The notes beneath the pieces are model-generated. The model was not told where the DNA came from, did not search any database, and was given only the letters and a program-made list of their open reading frames with translations. Positions 1 through 11,016 of a stretch of DNA of 64,000 nt are shown here, piece by piece (the stretch's first letter is position 1; each line of letters opens with the position of its first letter). The position numbers were made by a program, and so were the translations under genes. This stretch comes from Trifolium pratense (Eukaryota > Streptophyta > Magnoliopsida > Fabales > Fabaceae). Location: positions 3,479,501-3,543,500 of the forward strand of contig NC_060059.1 in NCBI RefSeq assembly GCF_020283565.1, in the 5' to 3' direction.

Positions 1-3000
1 TATTCTGCAATCAAATTCCAAACACGAATGCAACTATCTTCTCCTGAACTGACCACTGTTTCTGGCCCAATAAAAGTCAATCCATAGACTCCACCTAAAT
101 GAGCACCTTTTATGGTTCTGCGGCTTGCAGCTGGCTTTCCAATTTCATATACAATGACACATGTATCAAGTGAACCAGTAGCTATCAGTTTGCTATCAGG
201 TGACCAAGAAATGCAGTTTATACGTGCAGTGTGAAATAACATGTTATTAAGCACCACCTGAAAGATTTATTTAGTCACATAATTTCAGTAGGTTACGACG
301 AAAAACAAGTATACATCATGACAGTTAAAGCAATGATACTACAATCATGAAGAGAATAACTCATGTATTTCTCATATCAAACCAACATTTGGTATAGGAC
401 AAAATCATTCAGGCACAAAACATTTGAACTTCATGTAACAGTCGTATCAGGTCCAAGTTACCTCTCTAGAAGCACAGTTCCACACAACAGCTTCGCGATT
501 TAGATCAGCTGATGCAAACATGGAAACATCTGGAGAATATTTGATTGCGCTGATTGCACCGCGGTGCTTCTCAAGAACAGTCTGTTCAGTAAGTGTATCT
601 CCTGAGATAGAATAAATACGGAGCTTACCATCCTGTCCACCTACAATTGCTTCACTGCCATCAGGTGAAATAGTACATGCGGTCACAACAAAGCCAAGGT
701 TTACAGTGGCCACAATTTTTGCACCGTTAAGTAAGACAACCCCGGATTCAATTGCAATAAGAGCAAATTGAGGGGAATTAAGTGCAAGCGCCACATGCTT
801 AGGCTGGCTCCCAACATCAACATGCTCAGCAGGACCAAAGTTATCCCCATGAAGGGGAACTCTGTATACCTGCATTTAATATGCATAAATTTAAATACTA
901 TCAATTGACGGCAAAAGACATCAGAATTTTCAATAACAAACTTTTATTTTCATTCACTTTTTATGAAAACTGACAGCCAAATGATAATCTGCTCCATCGA
1001 TGGATTAAGTTTTAGAAGAAAAAGATCAAGTTCTCTACTATTATTCTACTTTATAGCTAGCTTTTGAATATTTGTTAACATGTCCTCTAGTCAATGAATT
1101 GGTAATAGTTATTAAAGATTTCATCAAATTCAAGTTGAACCCTACAGTAAATGCACTATTTAGCAACGTATTGGTTCACAGATCTTCAAGAACAAAATCT
1201 TCATTAAAGATTACTATAACAGTTGCAAAAATCAGAGGCCTAGATCAAGATTCGCACCGGACGTAAGCTCAACCTCTAATACTGGAATCAACATACTTGA
1301 CTTTGCACAAACTTCCTAGCTTCTACGAGATGTAATTTAAATGCAACCAGAAATATTTGAATTTATCTAAAAATAATAAAGCAATCAAAGGGACAACAAA
1401 GGTGTAGCTTCACTTCAGTGTTTGATATGGGAATCAATGACAGACCAGATGAACAGAAAATGTATCTACAGATTACTTTTTGTGCTTGCAAATCAAAGAT
1501 CCCATATGATGATAATGATGGGTCATGATGCATATCTATTAGTTAGTTACCTTGTTGTCAAATCCAGCAGTAACAACTTCTTCTTCGGCAGCTTCTAATA
1601 AATTGATTAATCCAAATTGTTTACCGTCAAACTTACCGCTGTAACCAATACCTGGAATCCATCTAATGATCACTCCATCATAGCTGCTGGACAAAAGCAT
1701 CTTATCACTTTTGTTGAGTAGATTCAAAACAGTTACATTCTTCATGTGACCAGATAAGGACTTTGGGCTCTGATCTAGATCCTTAGCAGAGTATAAATTA
1801 ATCGTTCCGCCAAGGGAGATAGTAAGCAGATGGTCATTCTGCCAAAGACAACCGACGAGCATGTCCTCCACCCCACCAGATTCAGTATATGTCAATGTCT
1901 TATGTACTGTTCCACTACCATTCTCATCAATATTCCATACTTTTGCAGACTTGTCAGCAGACACAGTAAGAACCTGTAAAGTTCTTACGCATAATTTAAA
2001 CTAGAATGAAAATAGCAGCCCTGAACATCTAAAATAGCACAAATAAAATCAAAATGTTTTCCTTCTTAGATACATGCATATGTACACATATAATATATGT
2101 ATAATATATATGCATATTTGTACTTATGTGTATACAGTGATTAAGCTCTTGACAATGCTAGACCAGTACAACATTGTTTTCACATAGCAATCTTATACTG
2201 CAATTCTCTCAAACACAGATAAAATTTTATCCAAGTCAACATAATAAAACAGTAACATTCAAACACAACCTCAAGTTCACCTGTTTACTGTCAGGACTCC
2301 AACTAACAGCATATATGCTGCCCTTGTGACCATCCTCTTCAGAAAATTCTCCGAGTTTATTCCCAGTCTTTCCGTCATATATAATACCCTTTCTATCTGA
2401 GCTGACTGTAATAAATTTGTTCCCATCTGGAGAATATCTAACACAATTGATGAAATTCGTATGGTCCCTGCAGATATAGAATGTCTTCTATGACAACCTG
2501 AATAAGGAAATGAAAACCTACTCAACCCAAAATGCTTATTTCGTGCTAAAATTTGACCCTATTCACATATCTAAGAAATTTTAATTTTTTGGGGAAGATA
2601 TGTAAAGAATTGTTAATGCCATGACTCATAAGGCTAAAATAAAATGAAGTTATCTTTATGCAGACCATGTTAAAACTTAAAACTCATGTCAAATTATATA
2701 AATATGCAAATACCCTATTAAAAGACACACATTCCTTTGCTGTGTATTCAATGTGTGCTTCAGATATGCTTTCACAGGAAATGATAATACACTACCCCCT
2801 AAAAGAGTTGACAGAAATTTAAAAAATGAAAAAGAAAGGACAAATTCATATATAATTTGAAGAAATTATCTACTACTTAATTAGAGAGACAAGTATGCTA
2901 CAGAAGATAATAACACTTGACTTACCTAATGGACATACTGAACTTGAATGGTGGACCTTCATAAAAGTTTGCCAAAAAATCTTCTCCACAAGTGACAATG

Positions 3001-4215
3001 CGGAATGGTCTTGTTGGTTTGAATGCACAACTTAGAACCCGCCGCGAATGGCCATCAAAATCACCAACAGTGGAACCCGAATCCCACCTTCAAATGCGAA
3101 ATATTTTAAAAAATATAAAAGGGGTCAGGTGGTTAAATAAACAGGATGGAAGCACATTCACACATACCCAAATTCTTCTAAGATGAGAGGAATCAATCTG
3201 ACAATATGCTAATTTAAATTCAAGCCTTATGATTTGATGTCCATATATACTATATGAATTAAACCATAACTGCAAAAATGTATATTAAGAGAATTCAAAC
3301 AAATTAATTCCCATCATATTTCCTTTGTGACATGAGCAATACAGATTATTTAGGATATCTCAACTTTGGACACAACCTTATTACATGTAGCAAGTTTTTA
3401 ATCTTATTTGACAAACAACCGACTAAGAGTCCTACATTGGTTGTGAGATGACCCGAATATACATTTGTAAGTGAGGAAAATCCTCACCTTACAAGCCGGT
3501 TTTGTAGAGTCGAGTTAGGTCCAACACTCAATTCTAGAATGGTATCAGAGTCTCCTCCATGATCCGCAGGACCACCACCTATCAATCTTTTTATTGGACC
3601 CGCCATTTATATCCGCGCACCAAGCACAATAGTATTGGACGCGAAGGGGTGTACTTAAGAGTCAAGTTAGGCCCAACTCTCACATCTTCCTCTCTACTCA
3701 AATAAATAATGTGATCTCAATTCTCAACTATTCAATTCAAAATTTTAAGAATCTAACCCACTCCACCAAGCTAAGACATAATGAATTTGCTATGAAATAA
3801 TTAAAAATTGAGAGAATAGTTACATGAAGGCGCGAACAAATGATTTTCCCTTTCCATCTCCACAAGCAACAATCCTCTGGCAATCAGCAGACCATTGAAG
3901 ATCATCGATCCGACCAGAGAGAACACGAAACTCATTCTTAAGAACATAATCATTGTGAGTTCCCCAAATGCGGATGGTACCGGAGACATCCGCGGACGCG
4001 ATCCATTCACCGTTAGGGGAATAACGGGCGACGGTTACAGGGTAAGAATGTTCGCCATAAACGGAAACTTGTAATGGATTGTCGAGATTACGAATGATGA
4101 CGGATCGTGAGGTGCAATAGAGAATGTTATTGGTTTTGGGATCGCCGGAGATGAGAATGCCACGGCCGCGTTCGGTGGAAGGTGCACATGCGTAGGTTTC
4201 AGAGAGAGTTGCCAT
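1..4215 (-). CDS. AIP1: Actin-interacting protein 1 (WD40 repeat), 3' end cut by the window edge
   Basis: Six coding exons join in phase at GT..AG sites: 4215-3824, 3087-2926, 2467-2281, 1973-1551, 869-462 and 257-1. They give 609 codons followed by TA at the window edge, which is probably a stop codon missing its last base; plant AIP1 is about 610 residues. The product is a WD40 protein throughout, expected to form two beta-propellers, with blades ending in motifs such as [22 protein letters not shown] and [11 protein letters not shown]. By family, AIP1 works with ADF/cofilin to disassemble and cap actin filaments in the cytoplasm. The start ATG opens [19 protein letters not shown], the usual plant AIP1 N terminus. 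Intron 1 (3823-3088) carries a degenerate TRIM. The match is strong along the whole length; the exon ends are inferred. Confidence 0.95.
3420..3690 (+). mobile_element. Degenerate TRIM retrotransposon in AIP1 intron 1
   Basis: The left part (about 3420-3530) is LTR-like, with an AAGAGTCCTACATTGG start and a CCAACACTCA end. It is followed at 3540 by TGGTATCAGAG, a primer-binding site for initiator methionine tRNA. About 100 bp further on, a purine-rich stretch near 3638-3648 precedes a second, internally deleted LTR that restarts with TTAAGAGTC and ends near GGCCCAACTCTCA. The layout LTR, PBS, short interior, PPT, LTR with no coding capacity is that of a TRIM. It lies antisense to AIP1. The element boundaries are approximate and I saw no clean target duplication. 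Confidence 0.7.
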
Positions 4216-4462
4216 TGTTGTTGGTGTTGATTTGGAGTGATTAGTGTTTATGTTATGGTTTGTGTTTGTTTACATTGTGTTTTGTGGTTGTAGAGATAGA
4301 AAGAGGAAGATAGAGAGAGAAAATAATTCCGGGAATGGAGGAAAACGTTTTGAACAAGTTGGCGGGTAAAACGAATCTCTCTCACCCCCACGCCTCTGCC
4401 TCCATCTCCCACCACTCTTTTTCATTTCTCTTCTCTCTCTGTTTTTTTTTATTTATTATTAT
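4216..4462. other. AIP1 upstream region
   Basis: This is the probable leader and core promoter of AIP1 on the minus strand. It is rich in GA/CT repeats (4290-4322 and 4376-4440) and I found no clear TATA box. An open frame at 4335-4610 on the plus strand is low in complexity and runs into a SINE, so I do not regard it as a gene. Confidence 0.4.
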
Positions 4463-4480
4463 TAATCAAAGAATAATTTT

Positions 4481-4626
4481 TTTTTTATCATCGGTTGAAT
4501 CTGGTTCGGAGGTCAGTTTTGACATTAATTGGTTCCAGCTCCCTCTCGATAGCAGCTGCGGGGATCGAACCGCGGTCCTCCCTATCAAGTTCAGTGTCAA
4601 TCACCACTGAACCAACTAACGATGGG
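4481..4626 (-). mobile_element. tRNA-derived SINE with 18-bp target duplication
   Basis: The insert is flanked by perfect direct repeats TAATCAAAGAATAATTTT at 4463-4480 and 4627-4644. Read on the minus strand it begins near CCCATCGTTAGTTGGTTCAG (A-box-like), carries GGTTCGATCCCC (B-box) and ends in a short A run. Those are the marks of a pol III SINE inserted by LINE machinery. Related copies lie near 30725-30858 and 38751-38858. Confidence 0.85.
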
Positions 4627-4644
4627 TAATCAAAGAATAATTTT

Positions 4645-5175
4645 GGTGCATCATAAAAGTTTTGGGTTTTCTTTAAAAAAATTAATTTGTGATTAACAAA
4701 TTAGTTTTTTGAGCTTATGCAAATAACTTATGCAATATAAATTAGGTTTTCTATTATTTTATAAGTGCACACTAGTGAAAATTGTAATTTTATAAGCTAT
4801 TTTATCATAAACTACCTTGACAAACTCACAAACTTATAATAATATATAAAAATTACATAAACTCTAAATAAAAGAAGAAAAAAAATCAGACCAAACGATA
4901 CCTTAATATGTCGATACATTCATAAGTGAGTTGATGACAATATTTTGAACCACATTACGGCAAAAAAAATTGCAAAATCATTATGAGATAAGTTTGATCA
5001 TATGTATGCAAATAAAACATGTAATAATAAGATGTACAATATTTGATAAAAAAAACTGGAAAAAAATAAACTGTTAAGTTTGAAGTTCCAAACAAGAGAC
5101 TTCATGAACAAATCATTTGAATAATTTGAAGGGAATTGTGAATTAGTTGCGTCACTTGTGTGCCGTGGCCATTTA
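4645..5175. repeat. AT-rich spacer with hAT-like MITE remnant and left copy of a local direct repeat
   Basis: At 4705-4800 there are GAGCTTATGCAAATAACTTA and an ATAAGCTATTTTAT counterpart, a decayed member of the family seen at 30019-30271. From about 4960 to 5175 the sequence resembles 7895-8090, sharing segments such as GTTAAGTTTGAAG, AAGGGAATT.TGAATTAGTT and ATTTAGTTTGAT. No gene is visible. Confidence 0.5.
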
Positions 5176-5698
5176 GTTTGATTCTTGTGTTTTTGGTTGT
5201 GGAGCGACTGAGTCAGCCCATCACTTATTTTTATCTTGTAGCATAGCTGGCTCTCTTTGGGACTTAGTTCGTGCGTGGGTTGGCATATTACCGATGGATT
5301 TTATTACTGTGCGTGATCATTTTGTCCAGTTTACAGCTTCCGCAGGTGTATCTAGAGCGCGACGGTCTTTTCTGCAGCTTCTTTGGCTAGTTTGTGTTTG
5401 AGTGATATGGACAGAGAGAAATCACCGGTTGTTCAAAGGCTCAACAGGCACGCCTCATCTTTTGTTGGATAAGATCAAGCTTTTCTCTTTTAGGTGGTTG
5501 AAGTCAACGAGTATTACGTTAGCTTTGAACTACCATAGCTGGTGGTCTAGTCCACTGTTGTGTTTGGGTCTTGTATGATTTGATTGTGATTGTATCTCTT
5601 TGACTCTATTGTAAACTTTGTTAGTCTATCTCGGTACGGCTTGTGCTGGGGAGGCTGTTTGTGTTAATATATTCCATTTTGGCTTCTTAAAAAAAAAG
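5176..5698 (+). mobile_element. 5'-truncated L1-type LINE, ORF2 3' end
   Basis: From about 5250 to 5577 one frame reads as the C-terminal end of a plant LINE ORF2. It begins SLWDLVRAWVG, passes VIWTERNHRLFKG (the usual W-V-I-W-x-E-R-N signature) and ends NYHSWWSSPLLCLGLV before TGA at 5575-5577. One TGA interrupts the frame just before VIWTERN. A short 3' UTR and an A run near 5690-5698 follow. It is a dead fragment. The homologous sequence at about 7895-8160 lacks it, which dates the insertion after that duplication. Confidence 0.75.
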
Positions 5699-5830
5699 AT
5701 TTATTTCTTCTCAATTTCTTATGTGATTTGTTGAAAATTTTCAGAATTTCATTGAATTTAAGCGCGAATCCGATTACAAAAAAGTATTAAAAATAACCTC
5801 GTCTATTTGGGGCAGCTCACTAAAAAGGTA

Positions 5831-6279
5831 GGGTTAAATATGTTTTTTTGTCCATATAGTTTCTCAAAATTTTCATTTTAGTCTCTGAAGATTTTTTTCA
5901 CACTTTTTAGTCCCTGAAATTTTTCCCGTCAATGTTTTTGTCCTTACTTTTCATTCAGTTTGTGTATACTTTCACATTTTTGAATGATTTTATGTATTTA
6001 TGTTTATAATGTTATAAGAACATTTCCGATAAAAATTTAGAATTTTTTCACATAAGATAAATTATTTATGAATTTTTATGTGCAAAAAACTAAAAAAAAA
6101 AATCATATTTAATTCATCTTTTGTTAAAAAAAATTTCAAATTTTGTAATAGAGATTCATACAATATACTAAACATGACCGCAAAAAAAAAATTCAAATAG
6201 TATGCACGAGTTGAATGAAAAGTATGAACTAAATACATTGACGAAAAAAAACTATAGAGAACAAAAACATATTTAACCC
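5831..6279. mobile_element. 449-bp MITE with long terminal inverted repeats
   Basis: The left end GGGTTAAATATGTTTTTTTG and the right end CAAAAACATATTTAACCC are inverted copies of each other. The similarity continues inward through TAGTTTCTC and AACTATAGAGA. The interior is AT-rich and non-coding. I could not define a target duplication, so the superfamily is left open. Confidence 0.7.
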
Positions 6280-6310
6280 AAAAAAATAATAATAAATTAA
6301 TAATTAGTAA

Positions 6311-6438
6311 TTTGGGCTTCTTATGTACACAAGGCCAAGCCCACCTTACTCTCCACCCGGCCCATTCTTCCTCAGTCACAAACATATACACTCCCTAAAC
6401 CTCTCTCCCATCTTTTGTTCCGCTCAACAAAACCCTAA
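6311..6438 (+). promoter_or_regulatory. eL29 promoter: three site II motifs and a telo-box
   Basis: TGGGCT at 6313-6318, AGCCCA at 6338-6343 and GGCCCA at 6359-6364 are TGGGCY elements in either orientation. AAACCCTAA at 6430-6438 is a telo-box. This pair of motifs is typical of promoters of plant ribosomal protein genes and links their expression to cell proliferation. The motifs are directly visible; the function is inferred. Confidence 0.7.
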
Positions 6439-6531
6439 TTAGGTTTTCGCCTTCTTCAATTCCCCCAAATTTCAATTTTCCAATCGTTTCACTCTATCGT
6501 TTCTTACCTCTTTGTTTGTTGAATTTCAGAG

Positions 6532-6803
6532 ATGGCAAAGTCGAAGAATCACACCGCTCACAACCAATCTTACAAAGCTCACAAGAATGGCATCAAAAAG
6601 CCAAAGAGGCATCGCCACACTTCAACCAAAGGGGTATATATTCATTCATTTTCCTCTCAGTTTTTCATTTTCATCGATTTTTTTGGTTAATAGTAATAGT
6701 TTATTGTTATTGATTACTGTAGATGGATCCTAAGTTTTTGAGGAATCAGAGGTATGCAAGGAAGCACAACAAGAAAAATGGTGAAATTTCCGCTGAAGAA
6801 TAG
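6532..6803 (+). CDS. RPL29: Large-subunit ribosomal protein eL29 (RPL29)
   Basis: Two exons, 6532-6633 and 6723-6803, give 60 residues. The protein starts [20 protein letters not shown], is extremely basic and ends [15 protein letters not shown]. Plant eL29 is about 61 residues. The motifs [23 protein letters not shown] and [16 protein letters not shown] are diagnostic. It is a small structural protein of the 60S subunit near the polypeptide exit region. The intron is 89 bp and falls after codon 34. The upstream region has the site II and telo-box pair expected of a co-regulated ribosomal gene. The gene lies between two direct copies of a local repeat (about 4960-5760 and 7895-8160). Confidence 0.97.
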
Positions 6804-9126
6804 AGTAAAGTATTTGATCTATAATGGGCTTTTTTGTATTTTCAGATCTATCTGTGGTACTATGTTGTTTTTTAAAATTTACAGATATTGCATTTTTGTT
6901 GAAGACAGTTGAAATTTTGTTGTTGAATATTTAGTTACTTATGTTTTAATTAACTTGTGTTAATTTAATTGCGGATGCGAACTTTTTGTTATGATTATTA
7001 TGATCAATTATTAGAATGCTGATATCAATTTAGTTGTTGGATTAATATGCTAGTCTCATTGGGTTATAACTATCAAATTATTTGTAATACTAGTTTTATG
7101 TGGTTTATTAATCCAAATTGAGGTTTATTAATCCTAAACCCTGATGAAAAGTCAAGCTTATTTGATAATTGATAACTGAGATTTTGATAGTTCAAGGCAC
7201 ATTTTTTGTGGGGATTTTGAAAAGACTATTTGAATGAGTTGATGAAATAAATTTGAGATATGCTATGATAGTAAAAAATTAAGCTGTTCTTACTTTATAG
7301 TAACATGTTTTATGTTTTATGGGTGGGTATTTTGAAAAAGCCTATAGTTCAATCAGTTTATGACATGATGTGTGCTATAATGGGTTTATAATCTGATTTT
7401 TACTACATTATTATATAAGACCCTTAAATTTGTTTGTATATTATTATATACAGGGTATTTGTGAAGTTTGGCACCATCTCTAACATTGCAGAGACAATTT
7501 ATTTATAGACAGACAAACATTATAACCTATTTAGGCTTGTTTATTTCTTAAAACCAAACAAATTTTAAGCAATAAAGTTGGCTTTCATTGAATAAAGTAG
7601 GGGGTTCAATTTAGGATTCAATTTCATTTGTATGAGTCTGCTGAACATTAGAAAATCTACTGTAATACTTCTATGTCATCCTTTTGAAAGATAGAACTGG
7701 TTTTTGTTTGTTTGTTTGTTGACTCAAAGGTCTATTGTACCTTGTTTAGCTATTTACAACTACAGATTCTTGTATTTGAATTTTTTCAATGAGAGAGTAA
7801 GAGGATTAAAGCCAATTTGAACATTTAAAATTTGGTTTCAATGTCAAAATTCTATTTTTAGTTTCCTTAACATACATTTTAAGGACAAAATGTTATACCA
7901 CACATTAACCTTTTGAGATGGAATTATTATATGCATTTTTAAAGTTAGATATGTTGGGTGGGTTAATGCGAATAAAACAGATAATACTACCTGTATTTGA
8001 TAAAATGTTAAGTTTGAAGCTCTTAAGAGGTTCATTTAAATACTTTTTCAAGGGAATTATGAATTAGTTATGTGATATATGTATTTAGTTTGATCATTAA
8101 ATTTAAGAGTTATTTCTTCTGGATTCCTTACTTGTGGAAAACTTTCATAATGTCATTGTCGATTGTCAAATTATGCTTTTGATGGTGAAACCTCAGATGA
8201 ACTTTGTTAAAAGTGGTTTTTTAAACAAGAAGATGTGAACAAAAGTATCTGATTCTCTTTTAAAGTAAAATAGAATTGTCAAATTGGGTATTTGGGTATG
8301 ACACATCGATCCCGTATTTTAGCATGGATTGATTTGGAAAAAGAATAATGCTTAATGCAACGAAACTCTCATTCACGAATTACGCGATAGGTGACGCGTC
8401 CTTCAAATGACTTAATTTTGTAAAAGATTGTTTCCTAGCGCTCTGCCGATCCCTCCTTTGAGACGACTATATGCACTTTCCTGAAACAAGCGGTGAAGTG
8501 TTGTGTTTCTTCTTTCTTTCCATTAACCTATCTCACCCTCTTGCTTTTTTATCCTTATTCTTTCCTCACTATCATCCTCAGATCTTCATATCTTTAACAA
8601 AATTAAGTAAGCATAAAGAAGCTTGTACTTAGCACTAAATAGAAACCTTATACTTGTTGAAAGTAAGCACAAAGAACAAAAAATGGTGGTGGCAGCAAAC
8701 AAGTTTTTTACAGTGTAGGTAGTGGCTATCCAAAACAAATTGCGGGACTGTACAACAACAAAAAAGGGAAGCAAGTGAGCATTCTACGATCAATCGTTCG
8801 TAATATATAGCACTGCTGTTGTAAAAAAGTATAAAAATTATCTCGAACCTAAGTCTATCAAATTTGACAAAACTATGAACGACAATATAAAAGGCTGTGG
8901 CTGTGGGTTCCAATGAGTTAGTGTTCTTTGAATGTTACTACTATCATATATTTTTCAATGTTTATGGTGAGTTGGACCTTAGATCATAATCTACACAATT
9001 GTGTTTATGTTATTCATTTGCTCATATTGAAGTTTTTTTTATTTTTCAGTATTAAAGAAAAATGATTCAATTCTCTAATAAAAAAGTTTCCCGTTCGACA
9101 TTATGTGTATTGTTGGCTATTAGAAT
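6804..9126. other. Intergenic region downstream of eL29
   Basis: The first 200-300 bp are probably the eL29 3' UTR. From about 7895 to 8160 lies the unfilled paralogous copy of the LINE target. At 8340-8560 there is a less AT-rich stretch with CGCGATAGGTGACGCG that I cannot assign. Frames at 7844-8035 and 8586-8913 on the minus strand are low-complexity chance frames. The chromovirus target AGAAT is at 9122-9126. Confidence 0.4.
7895..8160 (+). repeat. Second copy of local direct repeat (LINE-free allele of the site)
   Basis: This segment matches 4960-5175 and then, without interruption, 5700-5755. Shared strings include GTTAAGTTTGAAG and ATTTAGTTTGAT on the left, and TTATTTCTTCT with GAAAA.TTTCA on the right. 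In the other copy the LINE fragment separates these two halves. Confidence 0.6.
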
Positions 9127-11016
9127 TATAACACCCCATATCGAATAACTAGAATACGATACAAAATACTCATAACGGTACATGGAATTACATTAAAAAT
9201 TACAATAAAGTTCTTGAACAACATAGCACAAGACTTAAAATAATGTTGAAAGTCTCAAAATCTGAAGCATAACTAGTCAATTAGTACTAATACATGTAGG
9301 AATTAGCCATAGTTCAAAACATGATAACTCATAATCAACTAGATATCATTTCTGCATCAGTCACTACTCCCAATTAGCTTACCCTTGCCTTGCTCCACCT
9401 GTTTACCTATAACAAAAAGTGGGGGGTGAGACAGTCACTTCGTCTCAGTGGTTCCATCTACCTAAGTATTAGTGGATGAGCTTAACCTGTCTATTAGTTG
9501 ATCATAAATTATAAACAGATTCATATGCACAATTCATAACATAGTTATAGTAAAGTGTAACACACATTAATTAACTTGGTTCATTTTATAACTCACGGAC
9601 ACTTCGAGGTGAGCGAGTCTCGAAGGCCGGACGGTAGTCCCTGATATTAAATATAGATCAGAGTACCACCTCATCTCACAATTTAAGTAAACTGATTCTC
9701 ACTAGTAATGGAGAATCCTTCCTAGCAAAGCTAGTCTCATAGCCAAAGGCTAGATAAAGTTGTGGTTTAGAATTAACCACCTCATGATCAACTGTTCTAA
9801 AGAATTTGTCTACCTGTATCATCCGTTCCGGAAACTATGTAGTTAGTAACTAAGTATTATCTATACCTCTTCCCATTGAACTTTCTTTAACCTGTTTCAT
9901 ATTGTTAAACAGTGCTAAAAATCATGGGCAATAGTCATGAATTATACTAGTATGAATTGGGGATCATTAGGACCTTAAAAATGTAATTTTTCTCACTTAT
10001 ATGCAGTATCAATCGAGTGATTATATCAAAAACAGTTTATCAATCGACCGACAGTAGTAAAAAAATAGATTTTCAGCATTAGAAGGTCTGTAAGTCGATT
10101 GGTTTGTGCATTGATCTATTGATGCTGCAGAAAAATGAGTTTTTACCTGAAAATTAAGTTTCCGAACCAAAGTTTAAGATCCCCTATTCATCCTCAATTT
10201 ATACCAGAGTCCATAACCATCATCAAACATGTTTTTTAGCATAAGTCTAAGCATTTGGATAATGGGAAAATAGCTATCAGCATACAATTTCATAAATTTA
10301 TAGGCTTAACCACAAACATACATGATTATTAACTAAATCAATACCCAAAGTTCATGAATTTCTAGACTTAACTACAAACATACATAATTACTAAGTAAAT
10401 CAAATTTTTAAATCATAATAATTTCCCAAAATCTCTAACTAAAGGAACCCACCTGTTAAGAAATAGCAATTTTTCTCTTGAAACTCCTAAATCCTCAACC
10501 TTACTTCAAGTTCCAAATTCTGATTCTTGTGCAAAAGCTTCAGCCCCTGTCACACACCACACAATTCTTAGTTCCAAGAGAGTAGAAGTGAAGGAATTGA
10601 AGACATGCAGACCCAAGATTTGATTTTCCAAAGGTTTGAATGGATGGGTTGCAATGGAGGGTACACGAAGGAGAGAATGAGAGAGATGGGTTTGAAATTG
10701 CTCACCTTATCTTCAACTTACTTCCATGAGTAATAAAATACCTTTGCATGTAGTGGGTGTTAATAAAGGTTGATGTTTAGAAGAGATGAGTAGGTGGTGG
10801 TGGTGATACGTGAGAGAAGAGAGGAAGAGTTTCAACTTTCCTTTTCATTGATTTTGTAATAATGAAGATGAGTGTTTTGTGTGGGGTTTAAGTCCTTGGG
10901 TAAAATATGGGTCCCACCTCTTGGTTACTAATGTGTGTGCATAATTTTAACACTAGTTTCTTTTCATAAACTTCTCCTTACTATTACTCTTAACTATTTT
11001 AAAGTGGGTTGTTACA
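9127..11016 (-). mobile_element. 3' LTR of the Tekay-like chromovirus
   Basis: This 1890-bp LTR is repeated at 15666-17555 with a constant offset of 6539, and I found no difference in the stretches I compared. On the minus strand it begins TGTAACAACCC and ends GGGGTGTTATA. The polypurine tract AAGGGGGGTAGGA adjoins it on its upstream (right) side. The flanking target copy AGAAT is at 9122-9126. Confidence 0.96.

Noticed and set aside
4335..4610. Plus-strand frame of 91 codons upstream of AIP1
   Set aside because: Low-complexity sequence running into a SINE. No family similarity.
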